Below are positions 36,251-45,623 of a stretch of 64,000 nt of DNA, piece by piece (position 1 is the stretch's first letter; every line of letters starts with the position of its first letter). The stretch lies in assembly GCA_900489925.1 (NCBI GenBank), contig UEHQ01000002.1:248001-312000 (forward strand), read 5' to 3'. Origin of the DNA: Hyphomicrobiales bacterium. GTDB taxonomy: Bacteria > Pseudomonadota > Alphaproteobacteria > Rhizobiales > Rhizobiaceae. The position numbers were made by a program, and so were the translations under genes. The notes beneath the pieces were generated by a model that saw nothing but the letters and a program-made list of their open reading frames with translations, was not told the DNA's origin and ran no database searches.

Positions 36251-37168
36251 ATGCCTCCTCAGCCCGTGGATATCAGCCTGATCATCTCATCGAGAAATCG
36301 GGCATATGGACTGACGAACTGCCTGGATGCCGTTTCTGCTGCTGCCCGCCAGGCAAGCTATTTGAGGCTGGAACTGGTCTTCGTCGACAATGGTTCCAGT
36401 GACGGAACCTCCGATGTCGTGCGCCAATGGGCAGCAAACGCGCCGTTGAAGACCAATCTCGTCTATGAGGCGACGCCTGGCCTTGCCGTCGCGCGCAACA
36501 CCGGAATGAAAGCCGCCGTGGGTCGCACCCTTGCCTTCACCGACGACGACTGCGAACTCTTTCCCGATTATTTCAGCACGGTCGCGGCCCTCTTTGCCGG
36601 AGACACCGGGCCGATCATGAGGGGTGGCCGGATCGAGCTTGGCGACGCGCGCGACCTTCCGGTGACAATCAAGACGGAACTTGAGCCTGCAACGCTCACC
36701 AGCGACCTTCACGCCGGCGGCTTCATCCACGGCGCCAACATGGCCTTCCCTCGTACATTGATCGACAAGGTCGGGCTTTTCGATATCCGTTTTGGGGCGG
36801 GCTCCCCGTTTCGTTCGGGCGAGGACACCGACTATGTGCATCGCGCCTTCAACGCCGGTGTCCGCGTCGAGTATCTGCCGGATTTCGCCGTGAAGCACTT
36901 TCATGGCCGCCGCGAGCTTGGCGACGTGAAGAAGCTGCAGAGCGGCTACGCGTTCGGCAACGGCGCGCTATACGCCAAATATCTTTTCGATCGCCGCTCC
37001 AACATGCGCGGCATGCTGCGCTGGGATATCCGCCAGGCGGTTCTTGAGGCCATGGGCCGGCGCAAGCTCAGCGACGAGCTGGGATTGACCTATCGCAGCC
37101 AGCTTCGTGACAACCTCACCGGCATGCTCGCCTACTGGCGCGGCCAGAAGACACAGCGACCCGCTTAA
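36251..37168 (+). CDS. GT2 family glycosyltransferase
   Basis: 305 aa cytoplasmic GT2 enzyme: ISLIISSRNRAYGL, FVDNGSSDGTS, GLAVARNTGMKAA and FTDDDCELFPDYF (metal-binding DxD-type). The C-terminal half has GEDTDYVHRAF, a common acceptor-side motif. AAGGGGA precedes the ATG. It leads a set with a flippase and a pyruvyl-transferase-like gene, so it probably builds an extracellular polysaccharide repeat. The sugar is unknown. Confidence 0.88.
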   Translation: MPPQPVDISLIISSRNRAYGLTNCLDAVSAAARQASYLRLELVFVDNGSSDGTSDVVRQWAANAPLKTNLVYEATPGLAVARNTGMKAAVGRTLAFTDDDCELFPDYFSTVAALFAGDTGPIMRGGRIELGDARDLPVTIKTELEPATLTSDLHAGGFIHGANMAFPRTLIDKVGLFDIRFGAGSPFRSGEDTDYVHRAFNAGVRVEYLPDFAVKHFHGRRELGDVKKLQSGYAFGNGALYAKYLFDRRSNMRGMLRWDIRQAVLEAMGRRKLSDELGLTYRSQLRDNLTGMLAYWRGQKTQRPA

Positions 37169-37229
37169 TCGACCCCGTTCCCCACGGGATCAATGCGCGC
37201 TTTTCCGCGCCTATTCGATTGGACAATGA

Positions 37230-38729
37230 ATGGCAGATACGGCAATTGCCCACGCCGACCTGAAGAAGAAAACCGCGCTCTCCGTCCTCTGGTCGGTCAT
37301 CCGGGTTGCCTGGAGTACGGTCGCGACCTTCGTGATCTTTGTCGTTCTTGCGCGCATTCTCGGTCCCGGCGATTTCGGGACCTTCGCATTGGCAAGCCTG
37401 TTCGTCGAGATCGGGCGCGTCCTTGCCTACGCCGGCCTAGGTGACGCGATCACACGCCAGCTCGATCTCGACGAGGAACTGGCCGACACCGCGTTCTGGG
37501 CGACCATCGCCTTCAGCGCCATCGTCGCCGCCGTTGTCTTTGTATTCGCGCCCTACTATGGCGATCTCGTCCGCGATCCGTCGGTTGCAGGCATCCTGCG
37601 CTGGCTGGCACCATTGCTGCCGGTTTCCTCGCTCGCGGTGATCCACAATGCGCGCCTGGCGCGCGAGTTCGGCCACAAGAGCCTAGCAGGTCAGGCAATT
37701 GCCGCCAGCATGCTTTCCGGCGCGACGGCTGTTGTTTGTGCTTTGCTCGGCTGGGGTGTGTGGGCGCTTGTCGCGCAGACGGCCGTCAACGCGGTCGTTA
37801 CCGTTCTGCTCGGCTGGGTCTCCTATCCCTGGATGCCGAAGTTCCGCTTCAACGTCCCGCTGTTTCGCTCGGTATTCCTCTTCAGCATCAGCCTGGTCGT
37901 GACGCAGCTGATGTGGATGCTCCTCGCACGCGTCCAGGACATCTTCATCTCGCGCTGGTACGGCCCGGTCGAAGTCGGCCGCTATCGCATCGCCTGGAGG
38001 CTGATCGAACTCATCGGACAGGCCGTCCTCGCACCGATCGGAAGCGTCGCCCTGGTGACACTGTCACGGCTGCAGAATGACCGCGTGGCTTTCCGTAATG
38101 CCTACAACAAGATCGTCGGCGCGGCTGCTCTCGGCACCATTCCCCTGCTTCTCGGCTTTGGCGCGCTGTCCAACGACATGATCGCGCTGCTCTTCGGCGA
38201 CAAGTGGGGCAATGCCGGCGATATCGCCACGGTGCTGGTTCTGATGTCGGTGCCGTTCGTCATGAACTTCTTTGCATCTTCGGCGCTGTCGGCCGTCAAC
38301 CGGGCGGAATCGATCCTTTCGGTCGCGGCGCTTCAGCTTGCCGCGACGCTGGTGCTCACCTGGCTGCTCGTGCCTTACGGTGTCGTCGCCGTGGCCGCCG
38401 GTTACACGTTGCGGGCATGGCTGACGATGCCTTACCAGCAGTATGTTCTGAGCAAGTATGCCAATATCGACGCGAAGAGCACCTTCAAGGCAGTTGCCGT
38501 GCCCTTCTGCGGTGCGGCCCTGATGGCGGTCTGCGTCTGGTTTGCGCATCCTATCATCGTCGCCCACGTTGCAAACCGCTGGCTGTCGCTGGCGCTCAGC
38601 ATCGGCCTTGGCGCCGTCATCTACGCTGCCTTTCTGCCGACATTCGGCCGGTCGGCCATTCGCCCCTACATCGCACTCGCGCTTTCGCTGCTGCCGTCCC
38701 GCCGACAGGCCGACGCGCAGAGCACATGA
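37230..38729 (+). CDS. Polysaccharide flippase (Wzx/ExoT-like)
   Basis: 499 aa with about 12-14 membrane helices, starting LKKKTALSVLWSVIRVAWSTV and ILGPGDFGTFALASLFVEI, typical of the PST/MOP exporter family that flips lipid-linked oligosaccharides. It follows the GT2 gene by 61 bases. ExoT of succinoglycan synthesis is the nearest functional analogue I can name; the exact polymer here is not known. Confidence 0.88.
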   Translation: MADTAIAHADLKKKTALSVLWSVIRVAWSTVATFVIFVVLARILGPGDFGTFALASLFVEIGRVLAYAGLGDAITRQLDLDEELADTAFWATIAFSAIVAAVVFVFAPYYGDLVRDPSVAGILRWLAPLLPVSSLAVIHNARLAREFGHKSLAGQAIAASMLSGATAVVCALLGWGVWALVAQTAVNAVVTVLLGWVSYPWMPKFRFNVPLFRSVFLFSISLVVTQLMWMLLARVQDIFISRWYGPVEVGRYRIAWRLIELIGQAVLAPIGSVALVTLSRLQNDRVAFRNAYNKIVGAAALGTIPLLLGFGALSNDMIALLFGDKWGNAGDIATVLVLMSVPFVMNFFASSALSAVNRAESILSVAALQLAATLVLTWLLVPYGVVAVAAGYTLRAWLTMPYQQYVLSKYANIDAKSTFKAVAVPFCGAALMAVCVWFAHPIIVAHVANRWLSLALSIGLGAVIYAAFLPTFGRSAIRPYIALALSLLPSRRQADAQST

Positions 38730-38774
38730 GCGCGTCCCATGCAGACCTCTTGTCACCGACACAAGGAGCCTTCC

Positions 38775-39797
38775 GTGCCTGAATCGAACAATGCGACGAT
38801 CAACCGCCTGCAGGGGCTGATCACTGCCTGCCACGCCGACCTTTTCGATCCTTCCGAACGCTTCGCGCTGCTCAACTTCCCGAACCACACGAACATCGGC
38901 GACAGCGCCATCTGGCTCGGCGCGCTCGCCTACTTCGATCGACATCGCACGCGGCCATCCTACGTCAGCGAAATGTCGACCTTCGACGGCGATCGCATGA
39001 ATGCCGCGATCGGGCACGGGCGCATCTTCATCAACGGTGGCGGCAATTTCGGCGACGTGTGGCCACACTACAGCCCGTTCCGCGAACGGCTGCTCAGCGA
39101 ATATCGCGGCCGCCCGATCGTGCAGATGCCGCAGACGATCCAGTTCCGGTCGCAGGAAAACATCGACAGCATGGCCCGCGCGATCGAAAAGCACGGCAAC
39201 TTCACGCTGCTCGTCCGCGACAAGCGGAGCTTCGAATTCGCGCGCCTGTGGTTCCAATGCGAAGTCCGCATGTGCCCCGACATGGCGTTCTGCATCGGTC
39301 CGGTAAAGCTCGGCACGCCGCAACACGAACTTCTGCTGAACCTTCGCGACGACGTCGAAGTCGGCAGTGCGCAGGATCTCACGGCCGCAACGCTGCGTCC
39401 CGGCACGGTGAAGTCCGACTGGACCGACGATCCCGCCGACTTCCAACGGCAGACGAAGCACGCCGCGATCCTGAAGGGCCTGATGACCGGTCGTATCGGC
39501 GGGCGGGCACGGATGACCGAACTTGCCTATCGCGAGCGGGCGCAGCAGCGCTTCGATCGCGGCGTGGAACTGCTGAGCTCCGCGCGACAGGTCATTACCG
39601 ACCGCATGCACGGGCACATCATGTCGGTTCTCATCGGCGCCGACCACTGCGTGCTCGACAATAGCTATGGGAAGACGAGCGGCTTTATCGAGGCCTGGGG
39701 CACGTGTAACGGCGCCAAGGCAGCGCTCGCAGCGACCGTCGACGACGCGCTCACCATTCTCGATGCACGCCGGGTCGAGCAGGCCGCCGTCGCCTGA
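38775..39797 (+). CDS. Pyruvyl-transferase-like polysaccharide protein (ExoV-type)
   Basis: 340 aa. The family features are FPNHTNIGDSAIWLGAL, FINGGGNFGDVWP, IVQMPQTIQF and the C-terminal VITDRMHGHIMSVLIG, as in PssK/ExoV/CsaB-like pyruvyl transferases that add ketal pyruvate to sugars. The frame begins earlier, but the GTG at 38775 has AAGGAG seven bases upstream. The stop is 6 bases from the convergent EamA gene. It completes a GT2-flippase-modification set. Confidence 0.85.
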   Translation: MPESNNATINRLQGLITACHADLFDPSERFALLNFPNHTNIGDSAIWLGALAYFDRHRTRPSYVSEMSTFDGDRMNAAIGHGRIFINGGGNFGDVWPHYSPFRERLLSEYRGRPIVQMPQTIQFRSQENIDSMARAIEKHGNFTLLVRDKRSFEFARLWFQCEVRMCPDMAFCIGPVKLGTPQHELLLNLRDDVEVGSAQDLTAATLRPGTVKSDWTDDPADFQRQTKHAAILKGLMTGRIGGRARMTELAYRERAQQRFDRGVELLSSARQVITDRMHGHIMSVLIGADHCVLDNSYGKTSGFIEAWGTCNGAKAALAATVDDALTILDARRVEQAAVA

Positions 39798-39803
39798 TCC
39801 CGA

Positions 39804-40700
39804 TCAGCCTCGCCGGGCGACCATGATCCCGGCGAGAACCACCATCCCGCCCAGAGCCTGCATCGGCCCGATCGGCTCGCTCAGCACGACCCAGGCCAGG
39901 ATCGCGGCCACGACAGGCTGCAGCAAGAGCGTGAGCGACGAGAATGCCGCCGGCAGATAGGCAAGCGCATAGGCGATCGCCACCTGCCCGCTGGCGTGAC
40001 TGACGAAAGCCAGCCCGAAAACGATTGCCCAGCCATAGGCCGTCGCCGGTAGCATGTGATCTTCAAAGAAGAAGCCGAGCGGGAAGACGCAGACGGCCGC
40101 CGCGCCCGTGCTCCAGAGCATGATGCGGGTCGTATCGAAGCGGCTGCGCAGCTTTCCGATCGCCAGAATGTATCCCGCATAGAATATGGCCGCGACCACC
40201 GCCACACCGTCGCCTTTGAGGTCGCCGCTGCCCAGCGCGGCTGGTCCACCCTTGAGGATGACAACACCGGCGAGCGCGAGTGCGAGGCCGAGCACGAAGA
40301 CGCGTGTAACGGCCGCGCCAAAGAACAGAAGGCCGATGACGGTGACAAAGACGGGAGCGAGATTGGCAAGCAGCGTCGCATTGGCCACGGAGGTCATGGT
40401 GATCGACAGGTGCCAGGCCGCGAGATCCATGGCCAGAATGACGCCCGGCAGGATGAGAAGGCCATAGTCGGAGAGCCTCTCGGGCTTTGGCCCCGCATCC
40501 TTACGCTTGGCGAGCGAGAACGCCAAGATCGGGATCAGCGCGAGGGCGACGCGCCAGAAGGCCGTTGCCATCGGGCCGACTTCCGACAGGCGCACGAAGA
40601 TGGGCGAGCCACCGATCGCCGCCCCTCCCGAGATCAGGGCGGCAAGCGCAAAGCGGTTTGACGGCGAGGACTGGACGGCGACGCTGGAGGCCTGTGACAT
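39804..40700 (-). CDS. EamA/DMT-family transporter
   Basis: 298 aa with ten helices in two EamA repeats. The first repeat begins LAALISGGAAIGGSPIFVRLSE-VGPMATAFWR and the second GDGVAVVAAIFYAGYILAIGKL. Likely a metabolite or amino-acid exporter in the inner membrane; substrate not readable. The ATG at 40700 follows CGGAAAAC; in-frame ATGs at 40730 and 40745 are alternatives. Convergent with the pyruvyl-transferase-like gene. Confidence 0.9.
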   Translation of the reverse strand: MSQASSVAVQSSPSNRFALAALISGGAAIGGSPIFVRLSEVGPMATAFWRVALALIPILAFSLAKRKDAGPKPERLSDYGLLILPGVILAMDLAAWHLSITMTSVANATLLANLAPVFVTVIGLLFFGAAVTRVFVLGLALALAGVVILKGGPAALGSGDLKGDGVAVVAAIFYAGYILAIGKLRSRFDTTRIMLWSTGAAAVCVFPLGFFFEDHMLPATAYGWAIVFGLAFVSHASGQVAIAYALAYLPAAFSSLTLLLQPVVAAILAWVVLSEPIGPMQALGGMVVLAGIMVARRG

Positions 40701-40858
40701 GTTTTCCGATGCTTTCCGCGCCGCTCCCATTGCACCCGGCGGCATTTCGCAGCCGGTTAGCAGATGTCTCAGCGGGAGAATAGCCGAGGAGCGACAAACG
40801 CAGGCAAAACCGATAGCGCCCTACAGTTTTCTGCGTCGTCGCGACAAAAAGGCATCGA

Positions 40859-41287
40859 TCAGCCGGAGATAACGGTGGAAAACTCGGGATTGCCACGGAT
40901 CGTGTTGCTGACGGTGCAGATTTCGTCTTCAGCCGCATGAGCGATCTTAAGACGAGTCTCCTCGTCGATATCACCCTGGATGGAGAAGGCGATGTTGAAC
41001 TTCTGCACCCGCGAAAGCCCTTCCGTGGCCTTCTCGCCGGTCACATCGGCAGTGATCAGCGTGATCTTGTCGAGGACGCCAAGCTGGCTTGCAGCCATGC
41101 GCGCACTCAGGACGAGGCAGGCGGACAGGGACGAATAGAGGAGGTCCAGCGGGTTGAACCCGGGCTGAGAGGGGCCAGTCACGATATCGAGCTCACCCTT
41201 GGTGGCTGTGGTGACATGAGGAAAACCGGTGCGGCCAAGAACGGCAGTGGAGCCAACGGGACGGGGACGAGCCTTGAGATCGGCCAT
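40859..41287 (-). CDS. OsmC-like peroxidase family protein
   Basis: 142 aa. OsmC/Ohr proteins reduce organic hydroperoxides with two Cys residues. Here the candidates are C57 (SACLVLSARM) and C124 (EICTVSNTIRG), matching the family spacing. The ATG at 41287 has AAGGAA at good spacing. It lies 158 bases upstream of the EamA start on the same strand. Confidence 0.88.
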   Translation of the reverse strand: MADLKARPRPVGSTAVLGRTGFPHVTTATKGELDIVTGPSQPGFNPLDLLYSSLSACLVLSARMAASQLGVLDKITLITADVTGEKATEGLSRVQKFNIAFSIQGDIDEETRLKIAHAAEDEICTVSNTIRGNPEFSTVISG

Positions 41288-41531
41288 GGACGATTCCTTT
41301 GATGAGTACGGCCACTCTAGATAGGGACTTCGCGCACGACACGCAACGAGATCGCGGCGGCTTGCGAAGTTGTGCGCGCGACAGAAATACACGCCGACAG
41401 CGATTCGCGCCGGCCTAGGTGCGGATCGTCAATCCCAGTTCCCTATCCCTATTTCTCAGGATAGCCCTGCTCCAGCTTCGCAGGGCAATATGAGTCTGCA
41501 CTAATACAGAACCGACTCATTGGAGCCATCC

Positions 41532-41738
41532 ATGCGAGCACTTGAAGCTGTTGCTGTTGCACCCAACGTCCTTCTTGACGCAGAGCCGTTCGGCTATGTC
41601 CGTGAGGTCTACGTTGACGATGAACCCTGCTGGGGCCTGTTCGATTCCGACGGTGACGTGATCTTTGTCGGCGACGCCCTGAGCGACTGCCACACTTACG
41701 CGACAAGAGAACAGATCCGCATTCAGATCGTGCACTGA
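41532..41738 (+). CDS. Small conserved protein, DUF1150-like
   Basis: 68 aa acidic protein (GYVREVYVDDEPCWGLFDSDGDVIFVGDALSDC). The ATG at 41532 has GGAG six bases upstream; an in-frame TTG at 41520 is less likely. The layout recalls small DUF1150-type proteins, but the match is loose and I assign no function. It stands alone between the OsmC and oxidase-like genes. Confidence 0.65.
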   Translation: MRALEAVAVAPNVLLDAEPFGYVREVYVDDEPCWGLFDSDGDVIFVGDALSDCHTYATREQIRIQIVH

Positions 41739-41789
41739 CGCCGATCAGCGGTGCTCGACCGTGCGAGCACCGGCAGATCAGGTGAGATT

Positions 41790-42194
41790 TCAGCGATAGG
41801 GCTGCGCCCGTGGCGTGACCACCGTTTCCTCGCTCGAGAAAATGATGAAGGCGAAGAGCAGGACGCCCACGAGGGTGATCACCGATGCAATGCCGACGAT
41901 TGGCTCCATCGCCGCATTGCCGAGCAGCATCAGATATAGCGACGGCACCATGAGCGTCACGCCCGCGGTGTAGACACAGTACTGGATGATCGCGATGCGC
42001 CGCTCAGCCTTGCGGGGATTGAGCGCATGATAGCCGCCGAAGAGCGCCATCGTCACCCACCCCAAGAGATTACAGTGTGCATGAGCGCCAATGACGCTGT
42101 GATCTTGCGAGATCGCCATGTTCAGCCCCATGCCGATACCGACGATCAGAAAAATTACTGCGGTCTTGAAGTATAGCTGCGAAACACGTGGCAT
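41790..42194 (-). CDS. Short haem-copper-oxidase-like membrane protein
   Basis: 134 aa with four membrane helices. The segment QDHSVIGAHAHCNLLGWVTMALFGGYHAL recalls the His-containing helix of cytochrome oxidase/NO reductase subunit I (NorB/CcoN). It is far too short to be a full oxidase and has no partner subunit nearby. Possible roles: haem-binding sensor or assembly factor (inference). A strong GGAGGGGA site precedes the ATG. Confidence 0.75.
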   Translation of the reverse strand: MPRVSQLYFKTAVIFLIVGIGMGLNMAISQDHSVIGAHAHCNLLGWVTMALFGGYHALNPRKAERRIAIIQYCVYTAGVTLMVPSLYLMLLGNAAMEPIVGIASVITLVGVLLFAFIIFSSEETVVTPRAQPYR

Positions 42195-42426
42195 CGATAT
42201 TCCCCTCCATTTCCCCCGAGGAGTACTATCACCGACGCCTCTAATTTAGAAGAGCCAACATCACTCGCATTTCTGGCTGAATACTGGAACGATACCGGAC
42301 AATCCTTGCGACGTCGGTCAAGGCCCAAAGCTGTCATTGCCTCCGGACAGAACAGGGTGGCTCATCAGCACTTTCTTAAACTCTGTGACCTACCCTCATC
42401 GTTCAGCATATTCGCGGAGAAGCGAA

Positions 42427-42669
42427 ATGAGGGACATCTACAAACCGTTCGTCACCGCCGACGATCCCGACCGGGATATTCGTTGCCAGGACGCAATGCA
42501 GTTTGCATTCCAGGACCTTGTCGCCGCATCGGTCGCCTCGGGCTGGAGCGAGCGGGAAAGTCTTGAGGCGATCCTGTATCTTGCTGAAGACCGCCTGCAG
42601 GTCTGTGTCGCCAACGATGATTCAGCAGCCCTGCTCGACGTTCTGAAGAAGATGCTGAAAACAGCTTAG
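42427..42669 (+). CDS. Small conserved hypothetical protein
   Basis: 80 aa, acidic, predicted helical (DAMQFAFQDLVAASVASGWSERESLEAILYLAEDRL). A GGAGAAG site precedes the ATG at 42427. I do not recognise a domain; the SGWSERESLEAI helix suggests a small adaptor-like fold. It is convergent with the small helix-turn-helix gene. Confidence 0.65.
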   Translation: MRDIYKPFVTADDPDRDIRCQDAMQFAFQDLVAASVASGWSERESLEAILYLAEDRLQVCVANDDSAALLDVLKKMLKTA

Positions 42670-42707
42670 GCTAGAGCTTGGGCGAACTGCTGTTGACGAC
42701 GACGGCG

Positions 42708-42941
42708 CTACGCTGATTTCGCGAGTTCGGTATCCACGCCATCAGCAAGGATTCGCGCCTGACTGACCGATGTCGCGGTCGATACCATCAGCAACAGGCA
42801 CAGCGCCACGGCGCGCGGCACCGCCTGCTCACCCGAAGCCCATCGACGACTCGTCAACTGATCCACTCCGAAGAGTTCTTCTATGGCAGCCATAGTCAGT
42901 CCGAGGACCGCGACTGCGGCTCTGTACTCCGACGCTTTCAT
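42708..42941 (-). CDS. Small helix-turn-helix protein
   Basis: 77 aa. SEYRAAVAVLGLTMAAIEELFGVDQLTSRRWASGEQAVP reads as an XRE-like helix-turn-helix with the SRRWASGE motif common in rhizobial small regulators. The C-terminus is hydrophobic then polar, with no clear second domain. Probably a DNA-binding regulator of unknown targets. Confidence 0.7.
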   Translation of the reverse strand: MKASEYRAAVAVLGLTMAAIEELFGVDQLTSRRWASGEQAVPRAVALCLLLMVSTATSVSQARILADGVDTELAKSA

Positions 42942-43080
42942 ATGTGCTGTTCCCGGCGCGTTTTACGCGCGCTATTCTTTCGAAGTCGCGTACTTTAGTT
43001 TCATCTCATGTTCTGGGTGCCCCAGCGGCGACATTTCACGGCCTATTTGCGACCGAATGGCGCAAATACGAAAGAGGCTG

Positions 43081-43341
43081 TCAATGGACCGACGGATCGG
43101 TGTCGTCGAGGAACGTACGTATTCCATCGCGTGCGACTGTGGCGAGAAACTCGTCGAACGCCTCGCGATCGGTCGGGAATGTCTCCTCCCACTCGATCAG
43201 GTCCTCATCCTGGGTGATGACCTCCATCTTCCAGTCGCCATTGGTTCCGGCCGGCCGAAAGATATCGACAAGCACCGTCACATCGTCTTCGGTGAACTCG
43301 CCAGCGAGTTCGGAGTGCTCGAGTTTTTCTTTCTTGGCCAT
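43081..43341 (-). CDS. Small acidic conserved hypothetical protein
   Basis: 86 aa, strongly acidic (EFTEDDVTVLVDIFRPAGTNGDWKMEV then DLIEWEETFPTDREAFDEFLATV). The frame is open to 43407, but the Met at 43341 begins the compact part. No recognised domain; alternative readings on the plus strand look less gene-like. It ends 139 bases before the divergent-side small regulator. Confidence 0.6.
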   Translation of the reverse strand: MAKKEKLEHSELAGEFTEDDVTVLVDIFRPAGTNGDWKMEVITQDEDLIEWEETFPTDREAFDEFLATVARDGIRTFLDDTDPSVH

Positions 43342-43471
43342 GTCGCTTTGCTTTTCTTGCTCAACCGTGAATGCGGAATCGAAACGTCCCGCTCCGGACC
43401 GCTGCATATCATGATTGCGCCACCGGCGTCAGCAGATGGCGTTGCCATGGCGGATCAAGCCACAGCCTATG

Positions 43472-43984
43472 TCAAAGCGGCTTCTTCATCAGCGGCGACA
43501 CCCGGACATAGGGATTCCTCGGGTCGTAGGAAGCCTTCGGCAGCCCCTTGCCAGGCCTCACCACGCCAGGGGCGAGATGCCCGTCCGGTCCGAACAGGTA
43601 GTCGGTTCCCGCACAGAGATGCGCCAGCGCTCCGTAGTCGAAATATTTGAAGCTGTCGTCGGCAAGGAAGGCCGCATCGTCATAGGCCTTGCCCTTGATC
43701 TTAGCGTAGCCCACCTTGGTCTTATAGGCTTGCAGAGCCTTCCTGTTGACAGCAGAGCCCTTGCACTGCTCCCCGGCGATGCCGGCGAGCTTGACGACCC
43801 GCAAGGCCTGAGCATCACTGCTGGCCAGCGGTTTCAGCGATTGGGCGACAAAATAGTTGGTCGCCGGGTCGTTCGTCATGCTCTTGCGCCAATAGGATGG
43901 AAGCTGAGCCGCACCGCACGCGACCGTCGATAGACCGACCGCGACAACCATCGAGAATGTGAACCTCAATCCAGTCTTCATCAT
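43472..43984 (-). CDS. Secreted or periplasmic hypothetical protein
   Basis: 170 aa with a signal peptide (MMKTGLRFTFSMVVAVGLSTVACG; cleavage probably after AACGA-type region). Cys residues (C23, two more in the mature part) could form a disulfide. GGAGGGG lies just before the tandem ATG codons. I do not recognise the family. It is near tRNA-Phe. Confidence 0.7.
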   Translation of the reverse strand: MMKTGLRFTFSMVVAVGLSTVACGAAQLPSYWRKSMTNDPATNYFVAQSLKPLASSDAQALRVVKLAGIAGEQCKGSAVNRKALQAYKTKVGYAKIKGKAYDDAAFLADDSFKYFDYGALAHLCAGTDYLFGPDGHLAPGVVRPGKGLPKASYDPRNPYVRVSPLMKKPL

Positions 43985-44110
43985 GCCCCTCCGCGTGTCT
44001 TTCCCTAACTCAGTTTAGCCGATTCGCGGATAAGACAGGACACGGCAAACGGCTTCAAGCTGCGGGCTGTGCAGCGCCGAGGTAACGTTTCGAATTTCAC
44101 GAGGAAGGAG

Positions 44111-44186
44111 TGGTGCCCAGACGCGGATTTGAACCACGGACACGCGGATTTTCAATCCGCTGCTCTACCAACTGAGCTATCTGGGC
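44111..44186 (-). tRNA. tRNA-Phe (GAA)
   Basis: A 76-base cloverleaf read on the minus strand: acceptor GCCCAGA with matching 3' TCTGGGC, D-loop AGTTGGTAG, anticodon stem GGATT-GAAAATCC with anticodon GAA, T-loop GGTTCAAATCC, and an encoded CCA. Anticodon GAA decodes phenylalanine. Confidence 0.97.
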
Positions 44187-44369
44187 TTACCTGCTTCGAT
44201 ACATTTCTCGCTAGCGAGATCTGCAGGGGCTTGGTTTTCCCCCGGAAGCGAGCGGGGTTATAACATCTTGTTCGGCCATGGCAAGCGTCAAATGCGAGTT
44301 TTTTGACAGGCCTGTGAATTTTCCAAATTCATGAGCAAATTTAATGGCTTCCCGCCGTGGAAAACCGGC

Positions 44370-44579
44370 TCATTCCTCGTCGGGGTACTCCGCCTTGGCC
44401 TCATCGTCGGCAACGGGGATCGCGTAGGAGCCCGTCAACCAGCGCGAAAGATCGAGTTCGCGACAGCGGTTCGAGCAAAAGGGATAGTGTTCGCGATGCG
44501 AGGGCTTGCCGCACTCCGGGCACGGCCGCGCCTTGCGTAGTGGCTCGATCTTGGCACCGGTGCTCTTTTCTTCAGACAT
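44370..44579 (-). CDS. yacG: YacG, DNA gyrase inhibitor-like zinc protein
   Basis: 69 aa. The zinc-ribbon CPECGKP then [16 protein letters not shown] is the YacG signature; YacG binds GyrB and inhibits gyrase (known for E. coli). The spacing of four Cys is intact. It follows maf by 30 bases on the same strand, as in many alphaproteobacteria. Confidence 0.93.
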   Translation of the reverse strand: MSEEKSTGAKIEPLRKARPCPECGKPSHREHYPFCSNRCRELDLSRWLTGSYAIPVADDEAKAEYPDEE

Positions 44580-44609
44580 GATCGGTCCTTCGGGTTTGTG
44601 CCCGTCGGC

Positions 44610-45230
44610 TCAGCCTTCGGGCCACCGGCTGTGGACGTCAAAGCCCTCGCCGGTCAGAAGCAGAATGGTTTCATAAAGCGGCAGGCCGACGACGTTGGTG
44701 TAGGAGCCGACCATCTTCTGTACGAAGGTGCCGGCCAGACCCTGGATGCCATAAGCACCGGCCTTGCCACGCCACTGGCCGGAGGCCAGGTAGTTTTCAA
44801 TCTCGAAACCGGACAAACGCTTGAAGCGCACCTTCGTTTCAACGATCTTCTGGCGAACCTTGCGGTCGGGCGTCACGAGACAGACGCCCGTATAGACCCA
44901 ATGACTGCGGCCGGAGAGAAGGTAAAGCGAGGCAGACGCTTCGTCGGCGAATTCGGCCTTGCCGAGGATACGGCGGCCGACGGCGACAACGGTATCGGCA
45001 GCGAGGATATAGCTGCCCTTCCAGGTCATGTCGCCCTTGATGGCGGCAAGCGCTGCCTCGGCCTTTTCCGTCGAAAGGCGACGCGCCAGCGAGCGCGGAT
45101 GCTCGGACTTCTTCGGCGCCTCATCGATGTCCATCGGCATCAGGCGCGAAGGCTCGATACCTGCCTGATTGAGGAGGTCGACACGGCGGGGAGAGCCGGA
45201 AGCCAGAATGAGCTTATATTTCAGCGCCAT
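44610..45230 (-). CDS. maf: Maf-family nucleotide pyrophosphatase
   Basis: 206 aa. Maf proteins hydrolyse non-canonical or modified nucleoside triphosphates. Signature elements: [14 protein letters not shown] at the N-terminus, [18 protein letters not shown] with the catalytic Asp near residue 80, and [10 protein letters not shown]. It lies between infA and yacG, 56 bases after infA. Confidence 0.93.
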   Translation of the reverse strand: MALKYKLILASGSPRRVDLLNQAGIEPSRLMPMDIDEAPKKSEHPRSLARRLSTEKAEAALAAIKGDMTWKGSYILAADTVVAVGRRILGKAEFADEASASLYLLSGRSHWVYTGVCLVTPDRKVRQKIVETKVRFKRLSGFEIENYLASGQWRGKAGAYGIQGLAGTFVQKMVGSYTNVVGLPLYETILLLTGEGFDVHSRWPEG

Positions 45231-45286
45231 GGAACCTCGACAACCGGCAAGACGGGAGCAACAGCCTTTCGAGCTTCAGATCAAGC

Positions 45287-45505
45287 CTACTTAAAGCGGT
45301 AGGTGATACGGCCCTTGGTCAGGTCGTAAGGCGTCATTTCCACAAGAACCTTGTCACCCGCCAGGACGCGGATGCGGTTCTTGCGCATGCGGCCGGCCGT
45401 GTGGGCGATGATCTCGTGTTCGTTCTCGAGCTTCACGCGGAATGTCGCATTCGGCAGAAGTTCGGTCACGATTCCCGGAAATTCGAGGACTTCTTCTTTA
45501 GGCAT
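45287..45505 (-). CDS. infA: Translation initiation factor IF-1
   Basis: 72 aa, the usual length of IF-1, an S1/OB-fold protein that binds the ribosomal A site. [40 protein letters not shown] is close to the family consensus. It lies upstream of maf-yacG and 118 bases downstream of the phosphatase gene. Confidence 0.97.
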   Translation of the reverse strand: MPKEEVLEFPGIVTELLPNATFRVKLENEHEIIAHTAGRMRKNRIRVLAGDKVLVEMTPYDLTKGRITYRFK

Positions 45506-45623
45506 ATAAGGGTTTTCTTCCTGTCGGTTGATGTGACGGCAGCGGCCATCTCAAAATTTGGGCGGAAACTACACAATCAACGGAGGTTTGTGAACCTAAT
45601 TGATCGGGTTTCTATCATTTGTT

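Noticed and set aside
35965..36402. Plus-strand frame in the AT-rich region
   Set aside because: It overlaps the GT2 start in another frame and has aromatic, low-complexity composition with no ribosome-binding site.
44300..44335. Palindrome ACAGGCCTGT and a nearby GAATTT/AAATTC dyad after yacG
   Set aside because: On the yacG strand no T-run follows and the first stem has no loop; not supported as a terminator.
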